Positions 11,284 to 22,497 of a stretch of DNA of 64,000 nucleotides are shown here, one piece after another. Source of the DNA: Ascaphus truei (lineage: Eukaryota > Chordata > Amphibia > Anura > Ascaphidae); assembly GCA_036426205.1 (NCBI GenBank), contig CM071571.1, forward strand, positions 118,004,280 through 118,068,279, written 5' to 3'. Within the stretch, counting starts at the first letter, position 1; each line of letters begins with the position of its first letter. Below the pieces are notes generated by a model. The model was not told the origin of the DNA, made no database searches, and was given only the letters and a program-made list of their open reading frames with translations. Both the position numbers and the translations under genes were made by a program.

Positions 11284-12985
11284 TATGTGATATGTGTTAG
11301 TGGCAGGCAGTAGCAAATTTCCGATTAGTACCGATAGGATCGGGCCTACGGTGGAAAATTTTTCCTTCCCCTCTCCCTCATATGCGAAGAATGTTTGGCC
11401 GTGACCAAAACACCACCGGTGTCTCGCAGCCTGGACAAGTCGCCAAAGTGCAGCTCGCTGTTGGACAAAGGCCTGACGGGCCGAAACGCGTCAAGAGGAT
11501 CCGTTTGCACTTTGTTCTATTAAAGCTTCATGTTTCACTGATCAGCCTTCTCTGAAGTTTTGTTCCACGGCTGTGCGGCGTACTGACCTCCCTAGGGAGG
11601 ATTTCTAGTGTTCTGGTGCCTGCTGCCTGCACGCCGGGCTGTGTATGGTGTATCTGGTTCTCCCCGCTGCATCCGGAAGTACCGGCACTGCCGCCGGTCA
11701 GGTGACCACCCACCGCGAACGAGCGGGTGCAGGGTTGGCGGCGGAAGAGAGTGCTGGCAACGTGAGAAGATCTTCCCATTATTCCAGCAAGAGACATCGC
11801 AGACAGAGGGACACACAGCATTGTTCATGCAGGAAGACAGACGGGCCACTTCATCACGTCCCCCAGTGCAACTGTAAGTTATTTCCCTTCAAGTCTTTCT
11901 CCAACTTCATTGTGCTTACAGCTAGCCAGTTGTAGAGAATTACATATATTCCAACACACACTGGGGGATAGTGGCACCCTTCAATCAGATTTATTGTTAA
12001 AACACCATTTCACAGCTGCAGCTACATTTTCTGAGCGCCTGGTGGGTTAACTGGCTGTTTACCCATTTTTCACACGCTGTTGGACAAGCCAGGCCTGCCA
12101 TGCCCGACTGCTCCGACAAGCCATCTTTGATAAGTGCTTGTTTAAATGTCCCGTGCGGGACTTTTAAAGATGGCGCATTGAAGCGGCAGATTTAGGCAGT
12201 GTACCGGTCCTGTGTGGGACATTTAATCCCGCACGTATCAAACCTGGTTTGTGGGAACAGGTGGTTAGGCGTGGGAGTGGTCAGACGCAGGGCGAAATAT
12301 TGCGGTGATATGTTCCTGTGGCATTTTGGTAGCGGAAAAATGGTGCCGTCAAATTCCTAGACTATAGACAGATGCCCTGCTCTCTTCCCCACTGATTGCC
12401 ATGGGAGAGCATGGGGCCTCTGTAAAGTTCTTACCTTCTTCGTGTCGCCCTCCTCCTTGAGCGTCACTGTGTCTATTTATGCTGTGATGTCACATGGCGA
12501 CGCATTGCCATGGCAATGTGATGTCGCATGGTGTTATGGAAACATGGCATTACATGATGTCATGACGTCATTTGATGCCGTGATGCTGAAGAAGGAGCAG
12601 GTGGCCCCAAGGTCAGTGCCTAGAGGTGGCAGATTTTTTAATCCGCCCCTGGCAGCAGGGCAGTTAAAATTGGTTTAAAAACCCACATGTGCCCTACAAA
12701 ATAGTGGGGGGGGGAGGGGAGTGCAAGAAAAGAAAAAAAGTAAGTATAAGAATAGACACATAATGAAGGAGAGACAACAAGTGCTAAATCTCCAAAAGAA
12801 AATTGTAAAGCTAGAGGGGGTACATAAATAAAGTCATTCAGAATCAATTGGAAAATAAATGTCAGACCTTAAAGGGGTATTGAATTTATGTTTATCTGAT
12901 AAAGCGGAAAAGTCCATGGCAAGGACAAGACAAGACAAGAATTTTTTTAGAAAGCTAATTGTAAGGAATTGGGTAACACGTCCGT
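11284..12985. other. no gene; mixed repeat-derived DNA
   Basis: No host gene recognised. It includes the motif GGGCCGAAACGCGTCAAG near 11478, a phrase I associate with dispersed vertebrate repeats, a fold-back at 12127..12242, and CpG-containing text around 12440..12660. Boundaries of most of these pieces are unclear. Confidence 0.3.
12127..12242. repeat. fold-back unit, about 116 bp
   Basis: The left end TTGATAAGTGC..TTAAATGTCCC and the right end (reverse complement TTGATACGTGC..TTAAATGTCCC) form imperfect inverted repeats. It is probably a small non-autonomous DNA element; no clear target duplication was found. Confidence 0.42.
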
Positions 12986-13598
12986 CGCGGCCACTGTTCC
13001 TGCCCATGCGCGCTCCCCTGCTCTCATTACAGAGCGCGCGCGCACCCGCAGCTCTTCTAGCTGCCGCACGGAACCTGGTTCCGCCTCCCGCACCTCTCCC
13101 GCGAAGCGCACACACGCCTTGAGCAACCAAGTCACCTCCTTGGTCCAGAGAATTGACACTATTTCGCTCCATCAGTCGCAGTCTCGCATTCTCACACCTT
13201 CGACCTTGTCCTCCCTTAGGCCGGAGCCCAATGTACCTCTGGAGCCACGTATCCCTACTCTCAATCGCTATGCTGGTGATTCACATGGGTGTTGTGGATT
13301 CTTAAACCAATGTGATATTCAATTTGAATTAACTCCTTCTTGCTTCTCTTCCGACAGAGCTAAAGTGGCTCATATTATTGCACTCTTGACTGGTGACACA
13401 CTGTCCTGGGCTTTTCCCATCTGGGAACTGAGACCCGAACTTACCCAAGATTTTGCCAAGTTCAGAAAGAATTCAAGCAGGTGTTTGATACCCCTGGTCG
13501 TAAAGTTAATGCTGCATCTTCTTTGTTTCATATTTCCCAGGGCCACAGATCTGTTGCTACTGCACCGACACACTTTATTCGAGCAAATACCCAGTATG

Positions 13599-13962
13599 TA
13601 CCTGGCAGATACCTGGAATGCGCCGCTCCTCACCTCTGACAAGCCCCGTTGCGTTTGCCTTCCCAGCCTGGGTTCATGCCTGGCTGACGGGCGGCTGATC
13701 TGTTAAATGATAATGATTAGGATTTAATAGGCTGCAATGCTTCGCGTGTCTACCAGATGGCATAAATTCATGAATTGTAATGCAGTATATATATATATAT
13801 ACTGTGCAGTATTGCAGCCAGCGGGAATAAAATGCTTCAATCCCTGTCTGGAAAATACCTCAATGCACTCGGGCAGAAAACAGTCACAAACCTCAATACA
13901 CCCGGGTATACCCGAATTCGTGGGACTAGCCGAGCTCGAATAAAGTGTGTCGCCAGTGTAAA
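13599..13962. mobile_element. unclassified 364-bp insertion in gag, TATG duplication
   Basis: TATG at 13595..13598 is repeated at 13963..13966, and the flanking gag codons become continuous if the intervening DNA is ignored, so this is a discrete insertion. It contains an AT palindrome (about 13785..13812) and AATAAAGTG near its right end. I do not recognise the family, and no convincing terminal inverted repeat is seen. Confidence 0.55.
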
Positions 13963-14191
13963 TATGCCCTGGAGTTCCGGACCATCGCTGCGGAGACGAG
14001 CTGGAACGATGAGGCTTTATCTGCAGTCTTCTGGCAAGGAGACTGTGAAGAATGAGTTAGCTGCTCAGGAGAGACCTTCCGCGCTAGAGGATCTGATAGC
14101 CGTATGTATTAGGGTGGATCAACGCCTTCAGGAAGGCGGCTTGAACGCAATCGTGCTCGCTCCCTAATTCCTATACCTCCTATCTGCAGTT

Positions 14192-14392
14192 CTACTGCGC
14201 TTTACAGAGACATTTTGCAGGCACATGGCATGGTCCCTGCCATGTGGAGCTTACAATCTATGTTTTTGGTGCCTAAGGCACAGGGAGATAAAGTGACTTG
14301 CCCAAGGTCACAAGGAGCTGACACCGGGAATGAAACCAGGCTCCCCTCAGCGCCAGTCAGTGTCTTTACTCACTGAGCCACTCCTTCTCCCT
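14192..14392 (-). mobile_element. tRNA-headed SINE, minus orientation (copy 1)
   Basis: On the minus strand it begins GAGTGGCTCAGTGAGTAAAGACA, similar to a tRNA A box. It contains a B-box-like GGTTTCATTCC, then GCAAGTCACTTTATCTCCCTG and the tail block CCAAAAACATAGATTGTAAGC. The same order is found in the copies at 22205 and 22498. It was inserted into the dead gag. Confidence 0.72.
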
Positions 14393-16794
14393 GTGAGTAC
14401 TTCTCCCTGTGAGTACTTCTATGTGGTTTATCTGGACACCTGGTGCACCGCTGTCCTACGGAGCCAGGAAACGCCAACACCCAATAAGGTATGGGGGAAT
14501 CTCATTAGATACAATTTCTTCTCCCCCAACAATGGGAAAACTACCGAAAAGGATTATGCTTCCAATCTTCCTTGAGCGTTCCGACTTCCGTGTATCCGCG
14601 TCCGCTTTTGTTGACTCCGGGACTGTGGGAAATTTTGTGGACTAGGACTTCGCCAACAAGCACAACATTCCTATGATACAGAAGTCTGTACCTGTCGGTC
14701 TCGCGACTATTGATGGAAGACCTCTCCACCCAGCCTTCATTTCCTTGGAGACAGTTGTTCTTTCACTCTCCACGAAGGATGATCATAAAGAGGAAATCTC
14801 CCTGGATGTAATTCACTCCCCTACAGTGCAGGTAATCCTGGGTCTACCTTGGCTCCAATGACACAATCCCTTGATAGATTGAACTGATAACAACCCTATA
14901 CAGTGGGGCTCTGTCTCTAAGAGACCTTTTACGCCCCCGGTACAAGTCGTTGCCGGTCTAGAGACCACTTTACCTGCCATCCCTTCTCTTCCTGAAATAT
15001 ACTCAGAATTCCTTGACGTATTTGATAAAGTTCGGTCTGAGGTTCTGCCCCCTCATCGTCCTTTTGACTGCCCTATTGATCTTCTGCCCTGTGCCATTCT
15101 TCCTAAGGCTAGGTCATATCCATTATCCCTCCCGGAGACTAAGGCTATGTCTGAATATATTCAAGAGAATTTAAAGAAATGCTATGTAAGAAATTCTACT
15201 TCTCCAGCCGGAGCAGACTTCTTTTTCGGAGAAGAAGGATGGCTCACTTCGCCCCTGTATAGATTACAGGGGTTTGAACAAGATTACTCTGAAAAATCAC
15301 TATCCGTTGCCTCTTATTTCAGAACTGTTTGACCGCTTGCAAGGCACTACCATTTTCTCCAAGCTTTACCTCCGTGGGGCTCTCAATCTTATATGCATAC
15401 GACAAGGAGACGAATGGAAAACGGCCTTCAATGCACGCGACAGCCATTATGAGTATTTAGTTATGCCCTTTGGACTTTTAAATGCACCTGCAGTTTTCCA
15501 GGAGTTTGTGAATTAGGTTTTTCATGATGTCCTTAACAATTTCGTCATTGCGTACCTTGATGACATTCTCATTTTTTCTATGTCCCTTCCGGAACATATT
15601 CAGCAGTTAGTCCTTTCTCGTCTTCGCGAGAACCATCTCTATGCCAAAGTGGAAAAATGTATGTTCCACCAGACATCTACCTCTTTCCTAGGGTATATTA
15701 TTTCTGATACAGGGTTCGCTATGGATCCTGATAAACTTAGAGCCATTCTAGATTGGCCGCAACCCACTTCTCTCAAGGTGATTCAGCGGTTCCTTGGTTT
15801 TACCAATTATTACCATATATGTATCCATAATTTCTCTGCCACTGTGGCTCCCTTTACTGCCCTGACTAGGAAAGGAGCGGATCCCTCTTCTTGGTCCCCC
15901 GAAGCATGCCTGGCCTTCGACTCACTCAAAAAGGCATTTGTTTCCGCCCCAATCTTACGTCATCCTGATTCTACTCTCCCTTTCAGGGAAGTAGATGCCA
16001 CAGATATCGGAGCAGGAGCCATACTTTCTCAAAGGCGATCTCCTCAGGATAAATTGCACCCCTGTGGGTTCTTCTCTAAGAATTGCTCTGCTGCAGAACA
16101 AAATTATGATGTTGGGAACAGAGAACCATTAAACTTGACCTACAAGAATGGAGACACCTCCTGGAGGGTACCGAAAACCCTATCTCAATCCTTACAAATC
16201 ATAAGAACTTATTGTACATTGAGGGTGCTCGCCGTCTTGGTTCACGTCAAGCCCGTTGGGCCCTTTTCTTGTCAAGGTTCAATTACATTATTTCATACAT
16301 TCCTGGTACTAAGAATCTGAAGGTCGATGCTTTGTCCCATCAATTCGTCAGTGAAGACAAATCTGAAGATATCCCTGAGAGCATTCTTCCCTCTAAATAT
16401 ATCCTTTCGGCTAATTCCTTTGATGTACTGGATAAGATATTGGAGTCTCAAACCCTCATTCCTGAGGGTATGGAGGCGCCTGAGGGGTGCTTGTGTGCCG
16501 CTCCACAATTCCACCGAAAAATCATTGAGTGGGATCATTCCTCTAAATCTGCCGGTCACCCAGGTACCAAGAGAACTTCGGATCTAAACAGACGCACATT
16601 TTGGTGTCCAAACATGCTGAAAGACATTAAAGAATTCATCAGTGTGAGGAATCCACTCCTGGCTTTTCTCGTAGCCTTGCAGGGTGCTGTTGTTCTCACT
16701 AAATTCCGTCTTTGCAATCAACAGCAACCTAGCCTTGTACTCAGTCATTGGAGCAGTGCCCTCACACCCTCCTCCTGAGATTGGCCCGCTGGCC

Positions 16795-16839
16795 TTTAAG
16801 TACTGCATTCCCACAATCCCTCTCTGCCGAGCATAATCC
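16795..16839 (+). promoter_or_regulatory. predicted LTR promoter: TATA-like box and R start
   Basis: TTTAAGTA lies 31 bp before GCCGAGCATAATCC. The second motif is the counterpart of the putative self-primer at the transcript start in the intact Gypsy LTR. Confidence 0.5.
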
Positions 16840-16929
16840 TTCTCTGGAAGTTACTGTCTCTGCCACAAGCCTCCTGGCTTGTCTCCTTGTGTACTAACCT
16901 CTCTACTCTCGTTAGTAGTTCCTGAGTTC

Positions 16930-17195
16930 CTGAGGCCTGCTGCTACTTTCCATGCAGAGGCCTGAGTATTCTGTGGCCTGCTGCTATCTCCATGCAGAGG
17001 CCTGTGTTTCCTGAGTATCCTGAGGTCTGCTGCTACTCTTCACGCAGAGGCCTGATCCTGACTCCTGTGCTGAAGCGTTGTTTAGCCAGCACTGGTTCCT
17101 GGTACCTGCTGCATTCTCCCCTATCAGAGGTTACCCTTCGTTTCCTGAGGTCTGCTGCTATTCTCCACGCAGAGGCCTGCTTTGGACTTCTGTGC
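16930..17195 (+). repeat. diverged tandem units inside the solo LTR
   Basis: About four to five diverged copies of CCTGAGGYCTGCTGCTA-(5 to 8 nt)-CATGCAGAGGCCTG follow one another with irregular spacing, interleaved with CTGTGCTGAAGCGTTG blocks. They look like internally amplified U5/R segments. Confidence 0.55.
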
Positions 17196-18710
17196 TGAAG
17201 CGTTGGTTTTCCCCGATTCTGCCCCGCGGTGTACTTCGGCCAGCCTGCTATCTCCCCCTGCTGAGACCAGTGTCGTGGGCCGAGCCCGCTCCTCGCGCAG
17301 AGACCACTCCTGTGCTCACACTCCTAAGCTGAAGCGGGGAACTTCTGACTACCTGTTGCCGATCTCCTGCTTGAATAACGACGATGCTGCCTTCTCCAAT
17401 CCTGACCCTGCTATGTACGACTATGAACTGCGCACTCCGGATCAGTCTGCGCGGACTAAGGTCGGTGATTATATAACCCCACCTCAGCCCCGCGGTCCGG
17501 TCCCGGTTTGTGGCGAGCACAATCGTAACAATCAGTTCCTGTTCCACCTGTGCCTGAAACAAGTCTGCTCGCAACAAGCCATCTGGTCTGCTTTGCCCTT
17601 TGCCTTTTCCGGATCATCCTTGGACACACCTTTCTATGGACTTCATTGTTGAACTTCCACTCTCTAATGATATGAATACCATCCTTGTCATTGTAGATAG
17701 ATTTTCTAAACAAGCTCATTTTATACCGCTTAAAGGTCTTCCTAATTTGGCTACTCTAGCAGACATCTGTGTGAAAGAAATATTTTGTATCCACGGAGTC
17801 CCAATATCTATTGTTTCTGACCGCGGATCACAGTTCGTCTCTAAGTTTTGGTGTGCCTTCGCCCAAAGACTGGATATTTCACTTCTTTTTTTCTATGGAT
17901 ACCATCCACAAACCAACGGTCAGACAGAGAGAACGAATCAATCTCTTGAGCAATACCTCAGGTGTTTCATATCCGACGCGCAAGATAACTGGGTAGATCT
18001 ACTCCTATGGGCTGAATTTGCTCACAATTCCCTCAGCAACGAGTCCACCCAAGAGTCGCCCTTCTTTATAAATGATGGCTTCCATCCAGCTCGTCTCCCT
18101 ATCTCATCTAAACTCTCTGGAGTTCCAGCAGAAGACTCCAGGGTAAACTTTCTTCAAAACTCATGGAGGAAAATTCTAAAGATTCTTCAGGAGGCAGTCT
18201 TCAGACAGAAGAGACAGGCAGACCGTCATCGCCAAAAGGCACCCAAATATAAGCCAGGAGACAAGGTATGGCTATCTTCGAAGAATATAAGGTTGAAGAC
18301 GCCTACGATTAAACTGGCTCCAAGATTCCTGGGTCCTTTTAGCATTCTGGAACAGGTCAAACTGTGGCGTATCGCCTTCAACTGCCTCCATCAATGAAGA
18401 TTCCTTCAGTTTTCCACGTTTCATTATTGAAACCAGTAGTTCGGAGCTCTCAATTCCCTGACGTCTCACCTAGACCACCTCCGGTCATGGTTCAGGGACA
18501 GGAAGAGTTTGAGATACAATTGGTTATTGATTCCAGATACTCCAAAGTAGGAGTCCCATTCCTAGTGCATTGGAAAGGTTTCAGACCCGAAGAGCGCTCC
18601 TGGGTACCACTTTGCCAGATCCATGCCCCCGGCTTACTAAGGCGGTTCCATGCTAGGTTCCCATGTAAGCCGTATAGAAATCGTCCTGAGGCTGATCCTT
18701 ATGGGGGGTT

Positions 18711-19754
18711 TGTCACGGTAGCTTATGACAAGATATAATGAACACCAAATATCTGGGTTGAACTGAACGAGGCTTAGATATAATAAAATATAATTTATTC
18801 CTTAAATAAGGTGAACACAGCAATATAGTACAATTAACAGACAAGAAGGTAACACTTACTTAGGGTTGGGGGATGGAGAAGTATCAGCTAGCAATTCTCC
18901 AGCAATCCGGTGACATTCAAGATGGTATCATAAGAAGAACTAAAAACTGTAGGGTTGACACAGTTTATATACCTGTGTAACCCTATTCTTAACATTGAAT
19001 ACAGACTATTGGTGAACAATTATCTGTATCCAATCCCTAACGTGGAGACACAGATTAACCCATGCCCCCCAGCTAATTAGCCCATGTGTACTGGGACTCT
19101 ATGGGTAGCCCCATAATTAAATCAGGGGCGACGACCAGTCGATCAAATTAAGTATCTGCATTGTTTGTAGGTGTAGACATAACACTTACAAACCACTCCA
19201 GTTGATGATTCTCCACCCTCAGGTAACAATTAGAGTGGCAGTCTGTTGATTAGTACTTGATCTGTTGATTAGTACTTAGTGTAAACAATCAGGCAGTTAA
19301 CTTTTGATCACGGTGCTTAGGCTCAATCAGCCGACTGCCATTCATGACCTTATTAGCCTAGCAGATGGAGTCTGCATTTTCAGATCAGATCCAAAATACC
19401 ATACATACTGTATATACTATAATATCTACACATATTAATAAGTTCCATTCTGGTGGGCTCAGTGGGTCGAAATTTGCCAGTTCTTAATGCCCACAGTGAC
19501 TCCACACATTGGCCAAATATCAACTCTCTGCGACCTCCAGAACTGGAGATACAGAAATGCACTTTAAAACATTAAAATACAGGATTATAATGAAACATGG
19601 GAACAGGGGAACATACATTTTCATGACATGACAAGGTGTAAACCACCTTCCTGGACCGCAGTCCAGTTAACCCCTTGCCTCCCTGGTGAGGTCAGGGGGT
19701 GGCCATATGGGGTGCAACCCCTTTAATACCGGGCCAACCCCCTCTCCCTCTACA
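18711..19754 (-). mobile_element. second solo LTR nested before the 3' LTR, minus orientation
   Basis: On the plus strand this piece runs TGTCACGGTAGC to CCTCTACA. GGGGT occurs on both sides (18705..18709 and 19755..19759), with one extra T on the left. Read on the minus strand it has AATAAA about 80 bp before its end, as expected for R. It separates the chromodomain end from the 3' LTR. Without it, a G-rich polypurine tract followed by GTAC would abut the TGTTAGG of the LTR, as in the intact element, which is good evidence that it is an insertion. Confidence 0.68.
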
Positions 19755-19761
19755 GGGGTAC

Positions 19762-20540
19762 TGTTAGGCATCGGGGAGCAGGTCCTTTGTAATGTGTTCC
19801 CTCCTGCTGTGTTCCCCGCTACGGCCACTGTTCCTGCCCATGCGCGCACCCCTGCTCATTATAAAGCGTGCGCGCGCACCTGCAGCTCTTCTAGCTTCCA
19901 CACAGAACATGGCTCCGCCTCCCACAGGCGTCTCGCATCTCTCCTGCTCTGCGCACGCATTCGATGACGTGCAACGATCCCCAGCTGCGTGGCAAGTACT
20001 CTCATACCTGCTTTGTCTCCTGCAGCCTATCCCAGCTTCCGCTGGGGTTGCACCTACGCTCTACCCCCTGTCCTCATTGGCTAGTCCTCCCTTTAAGTAT
20101 TTCCTCGTTACTCTCATGCTTTGCTCAGCATAATCCTATGTAGCCTCGTGACGCTCACTTCAGTTGTTCTTACTCTAAGTTTTGTCTTGCAGTTAACCTC
20201 TTGTGTACCGACTCAGCTTGTTAGTGGACCATTCTGGATTTTGGACTTTGGCTTACCCTCGACTACAGCGATCTCTCCTACCCTTGAACATGGCATACGG
20301 ACTTTGACTACTCTACTCTCTACAATACCAGACCACGGTTTACAGACCCCTACTATCCTGCTCTCTCCAATCCAAGAACCCGGCAAGTGCACCACATCTC
20401 CTACACTCTCCAACCCAGACCTGGCAATGCTAGACTATCCACCTTCCAGGCATGCCTCTGCTGCTGCAGGTGTGTGGTGCTATACCGTCCCACCTCAGTG
20501 CCGGGGTCTTGTCTTGTTTATGGGCAGCGCAAGCATTACA
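19762..20540 (+). repeat. 3' LTR of the older Gypsy element
   Basis: This 779-bp LTR runs TGTTAGGCAT...GCATTACA. Its first third matches the 5' LTR scrap at 12986..13113 (CGGCCACTGTTCCTGCCCATG and following). TTTAAGTA (20092..20099) is followed 31 bp later by GCTCAGCATAATCC (20123..20136), the putative transcript start and primer. Confidence 0.78.
20092..20136 (+). promoter_or_regulatory. predicted LTR promoter and primer motif (older element)
   Basis: A TTTAAGTA box lies 31 bp before GCTCAGCATAATCC, with the same spacing and similar primer text as in the other two Gypsy LTR families of this window. Confidence 0.5.
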
Positions 20541-20709
20541 GAACAGTCTGATGTGCAGATTAACCTGGGGTTGTAGCAGATAGATGGAGCAGGAATCTGG
20601 ATCCACAGAGTGATGGTCCATAGAGAGTCCAGAGGGGAAGAGGTAGACATGGTGAATTGAAGTCAGGACAGGTGGCATGCAGGAGAATTATCGGACAGAC
20701 TGATGAACA

Positions 20710-20954
20710 GGGCAGGAGCAAACAGCAGAGTGGATCCAAAGTCAGGGCAAGAGCAAACAGCAGAGATGATCCACAATCAGAGCAGGAGCAAACCACAGAG
20801 TGGATCCAAAGTCAGGGTAGGAGCAAACAGCAGAGTGGATCCAAAGTCAGAGCAGGAGCAAATAGCAGAGAGGATCCAAAGTCAGGGCAGGAGAAAACCG
20901 CAGAGTGGATCTGAAAACAGGGCAGAAAAAAAACAGCAGAGAGTATCCAAAGTA
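20710..20954. repeat. 35-bp minisatellite, seven units
   Basis: Units start at 20710, 20745, 20780, 20815, 20850, 20885 and 20920, exactly 35 bp apart, around the theme GGGCAGGAGCAAACAGCAG followed by AGTGGATCCAAAGTCA. Most units carry a GGATCC. Because 35 is not a multiple of three and the unit lacks stops in the forward frames, the array gives repetitive peptides in more than one forward frame; these are artefacts. There are no spacers, so it is not a CRISPR. Confidence 0.88.
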
Positions 20955-22204
20955 AGGACAGGTACATACAGGGCTGCCAACAGAGTGGGTATGCCAAGGT
21001 TCTGTAATGGTGTCCTGGGCATGATTGGAGAGAGGGGCATTGTGGATGTAGCAAGTCTGCTGCTGTCCTTTGCCGCCAGCACCCGAGCTGTGCCCTGCCC
21101 CTCCTGCTCCGCTTGGCATGCAAAGAGGATTGGAGAGAGGGGCATTGCAGGTGTAGTCGGTCTGCTGCTGTTCCTGACGCCCGAGCTGTGCTCCCTGGGT
21201 AACCCTTGAAACTGGTGAAAAAATTGTTTTTTTTTCATACTGCGGTAATGTACAGACTCCCAGAACAGGAAGAGCAATTGGACAGGGGCATAATGGATGA
21301 CATACTGTAATCAAAATGGCAAATAAGGGAGATGTAATTATAGGAGACTTAATTCTGCAAGATGTGGACTGCAGTGTCCATTTTGCAGGTTCAGTCAAAA
21401 GCAGGGAAGCCAGGATTGCTTACAGAGGGTATCTCTCAAGCAACTATGAGCTATTAGTGTGAGATTTCACAACATATAGAAAAATGACCAGACTAAATAG
21501 GCAATAAATCTTTCCCTGCAAGAAATTTGAATCCCGAATGTCCCATATGTGGTACCATGAAAAATAAAGAAAAAGAATAACAAAAAAAAACCTCCCAAAA
21601 AATTATCAGCCTACAAACAGGGCATAATATGAAGGGGCTCTTCATTTCTGGCTGCAAGGACCCGCCTCCAACTTAAAAAATGACTGCTCTGGTACCAAGG
21701 AGCTTTGCATCAGTTTTGCTCCACTTGTGTCAGCAATTTGAGGGTTGGTTTTGGTGCACTTAGGGGAAGAGTTGATTGGACACCATCCAGAGCCAGGAGA
21801 CAGTCCATTAGTCTGTATGGTGCCTTCTGCCACCAATAGTCTTATGGAATTGCACTGCTTAGTAAATATGGCACTAAATATTGGACATGAGGTTCAAAGA
21901 TTCCAAGAGTGTCATTTTCTGTAACTTTTTTGAGTTTCCATGTTTTTCTAGTTAACTTATGTCTAATTTTTGTGTTTGTGTTTTGATTTTTTTGTTTGCA
22001 TTTTTATCCACTAGATTTGATCTCGGGTATTAAGTTAATGCACGGGTGATGCTTCAAAGGTTTGTCTTGTTTTGGAACATCATTGAAAAAATTATTATCC
22101 TTTTAATTTGCATGCATGTCATCCTACAATGAGGGCCATATGTATAAATGTCCAGTAGTATTCTCCTTTTCTGTATGGCTAGAATAGTGAACCTAATAAG
22201 ATTG
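20955..22204. other. no gene recognised
   Basis: Around 21000..21200 two related segments (GGAGAGAGGGGCATTG...GTCTGCTGCTGT.CTT) lie about 100 bp apart, a diverged tandem duplication. The rest is unclassified AT-rich DNA. Confidence 0.35.
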
Positions 22205-22459
22205 AATGTTTATTCCATATAATAATAACAACTTTATTTCAAATACTGCTTTTCTCCCGGACTCAAAGCGCTCCACAAGTACAGTGCACAGTGCAGACAC
22301 AGTGTCTGCCCAGATGAGCTTACAATCTATGTTTTTGGTGTCTGAAGCACAGAGAGATTGTGACTTGCCCATTGTCACAAAGAGCTGTCCCTGGGAATTG
22401 AACCAGGTTCTCTGATTCAAACTGTCAGTGGTCCTGTGTCATTGAGCCACTCCTTTTCC
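22205..22459 (-). mobile_element. tRNA-headed SINE, minus orientation (copy 2)
   Basis: On the minus strand the head is GAGTGGCTCAATGACAC, followed by a B box GGTTCAATTCC, the GGCAAGTCACAATCTCT block, the ACCAAAAACATAGATTGTAAGC tail block and a (TTA)n end. It lies head to head with the next SINE. Confidence 0.8.
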
Positions 22460-22497
22460 AGTGTATTTAGTGGTATGCCTAAATCATTACACTATAA

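Larger units (their letters stand above)
13114..14500 (+). pseudogene. gag remnant of the older Gypsy element
   Basis: The gag capsid region is recognisable by comparison with the second copy: FLNQC..QFEL, HIIALLTGD.LSWAFP.WE and ELTQDFA.F at about 13300..13470, then FRTIAAETSWN near 13975..14010 and LVHRC of the zinc knuckle near 14440. It is interrupted by the 364-bp insertion and by a SINE. A 16-bp tandem duplication (ttctccctgtgagtac, about 14390..14421) adjoins the SINE. The position homologous to the frameshift heptamer of the intact copy reads AGGAAAC (14466..14472), one base away from GGGAAAC. Confidence 0.75.
16643..17530 (+). mobile_element. solo LTR nested in integrase, perfect 5-bp duplication
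   Basis: This 888-bp unit begins TGTGAGGAATCC and ends ATCGTAACA. It is flanked by an exact ATCAG duplication (16638..16642 and 17531..17535). Its ends resemble those of the Gypsy LTR at 35167 (TGTCAGGAAT...GGCGTAACA), so it belongs to a related chromovirus family. It contains TTTAAGTA (16795..16802) and the primer-like GCCGAGCATAATCC (16826..16839), 31 bp apart. The loss of the body leaving one LTR is the usual product of LTR-LTR recombination. Confidence 0.85.
14560..18705 (+). pseudogene. pol remnant of the older Gypsy element, with chromodomain
   Basis: Domains in order: protease with DSGT..NFVD (about 14616..14645); reverse transcriptase with [22 protein letters not shown] (about 15370..15510) and the catalytic YLDD at 15553..15564; RNase H (about 15980..16300); integrase zinc finger around 16540..16640, cut by the solo LTR, and catalytic core with MDFIVELP, SDRGSQFVSKFW and GQTERTNQSLEQYL (about 17635..17960); GPF module near 18330; and a chromodomain (FLVHWKGF.PEERSW, about 18560..18605). 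Several stops and frame changes break it. If the 888-bp LTR is disregarded, the zinc-finger codons on the two sides are in register. Confidence 0.85.
12986..20540 (+). mobile_element. degenerate chromodomain Ty3/Gypsy element (older copy)
   Basis: This is a plus-strand Gypsy element with recognisable gag, protease, reverse transcriptase, RNase H, integrase and chromodomain pieces in the canonical order, related to the better preserved element at 35167..41080. The 5' LTR survives only as about 130 bp (12986..13113) that matches 19815..19925 of the 3' LTR and then runs straight into gag, so the primer site is lost. The body is interrupted by at least four later insertions (13599..13966, 14192..14392, 16643..17530 and 18711..19754) and by many stops and frameshifts. 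It is a dead copy. Confidence 0.85.

Noticed and set aside
11464..11535. GGGCCGAAACGCGTCAAG phrase as the end of a Penelope-like or DIRS element
   Set aside because: I recognise the phrase from dispersed vertebrate repeats but could not find element borders or an RT to support a family.
20710..20954. Possible CRISPR array
   Set aside because: The units are directly contiguous with no unique spacers, and the genome is eukaryotic.
20657..21209. Repetitive protein-like frame
   Set aside because: It is a 35-bp minisatellite read in frame; other frames are open as well.
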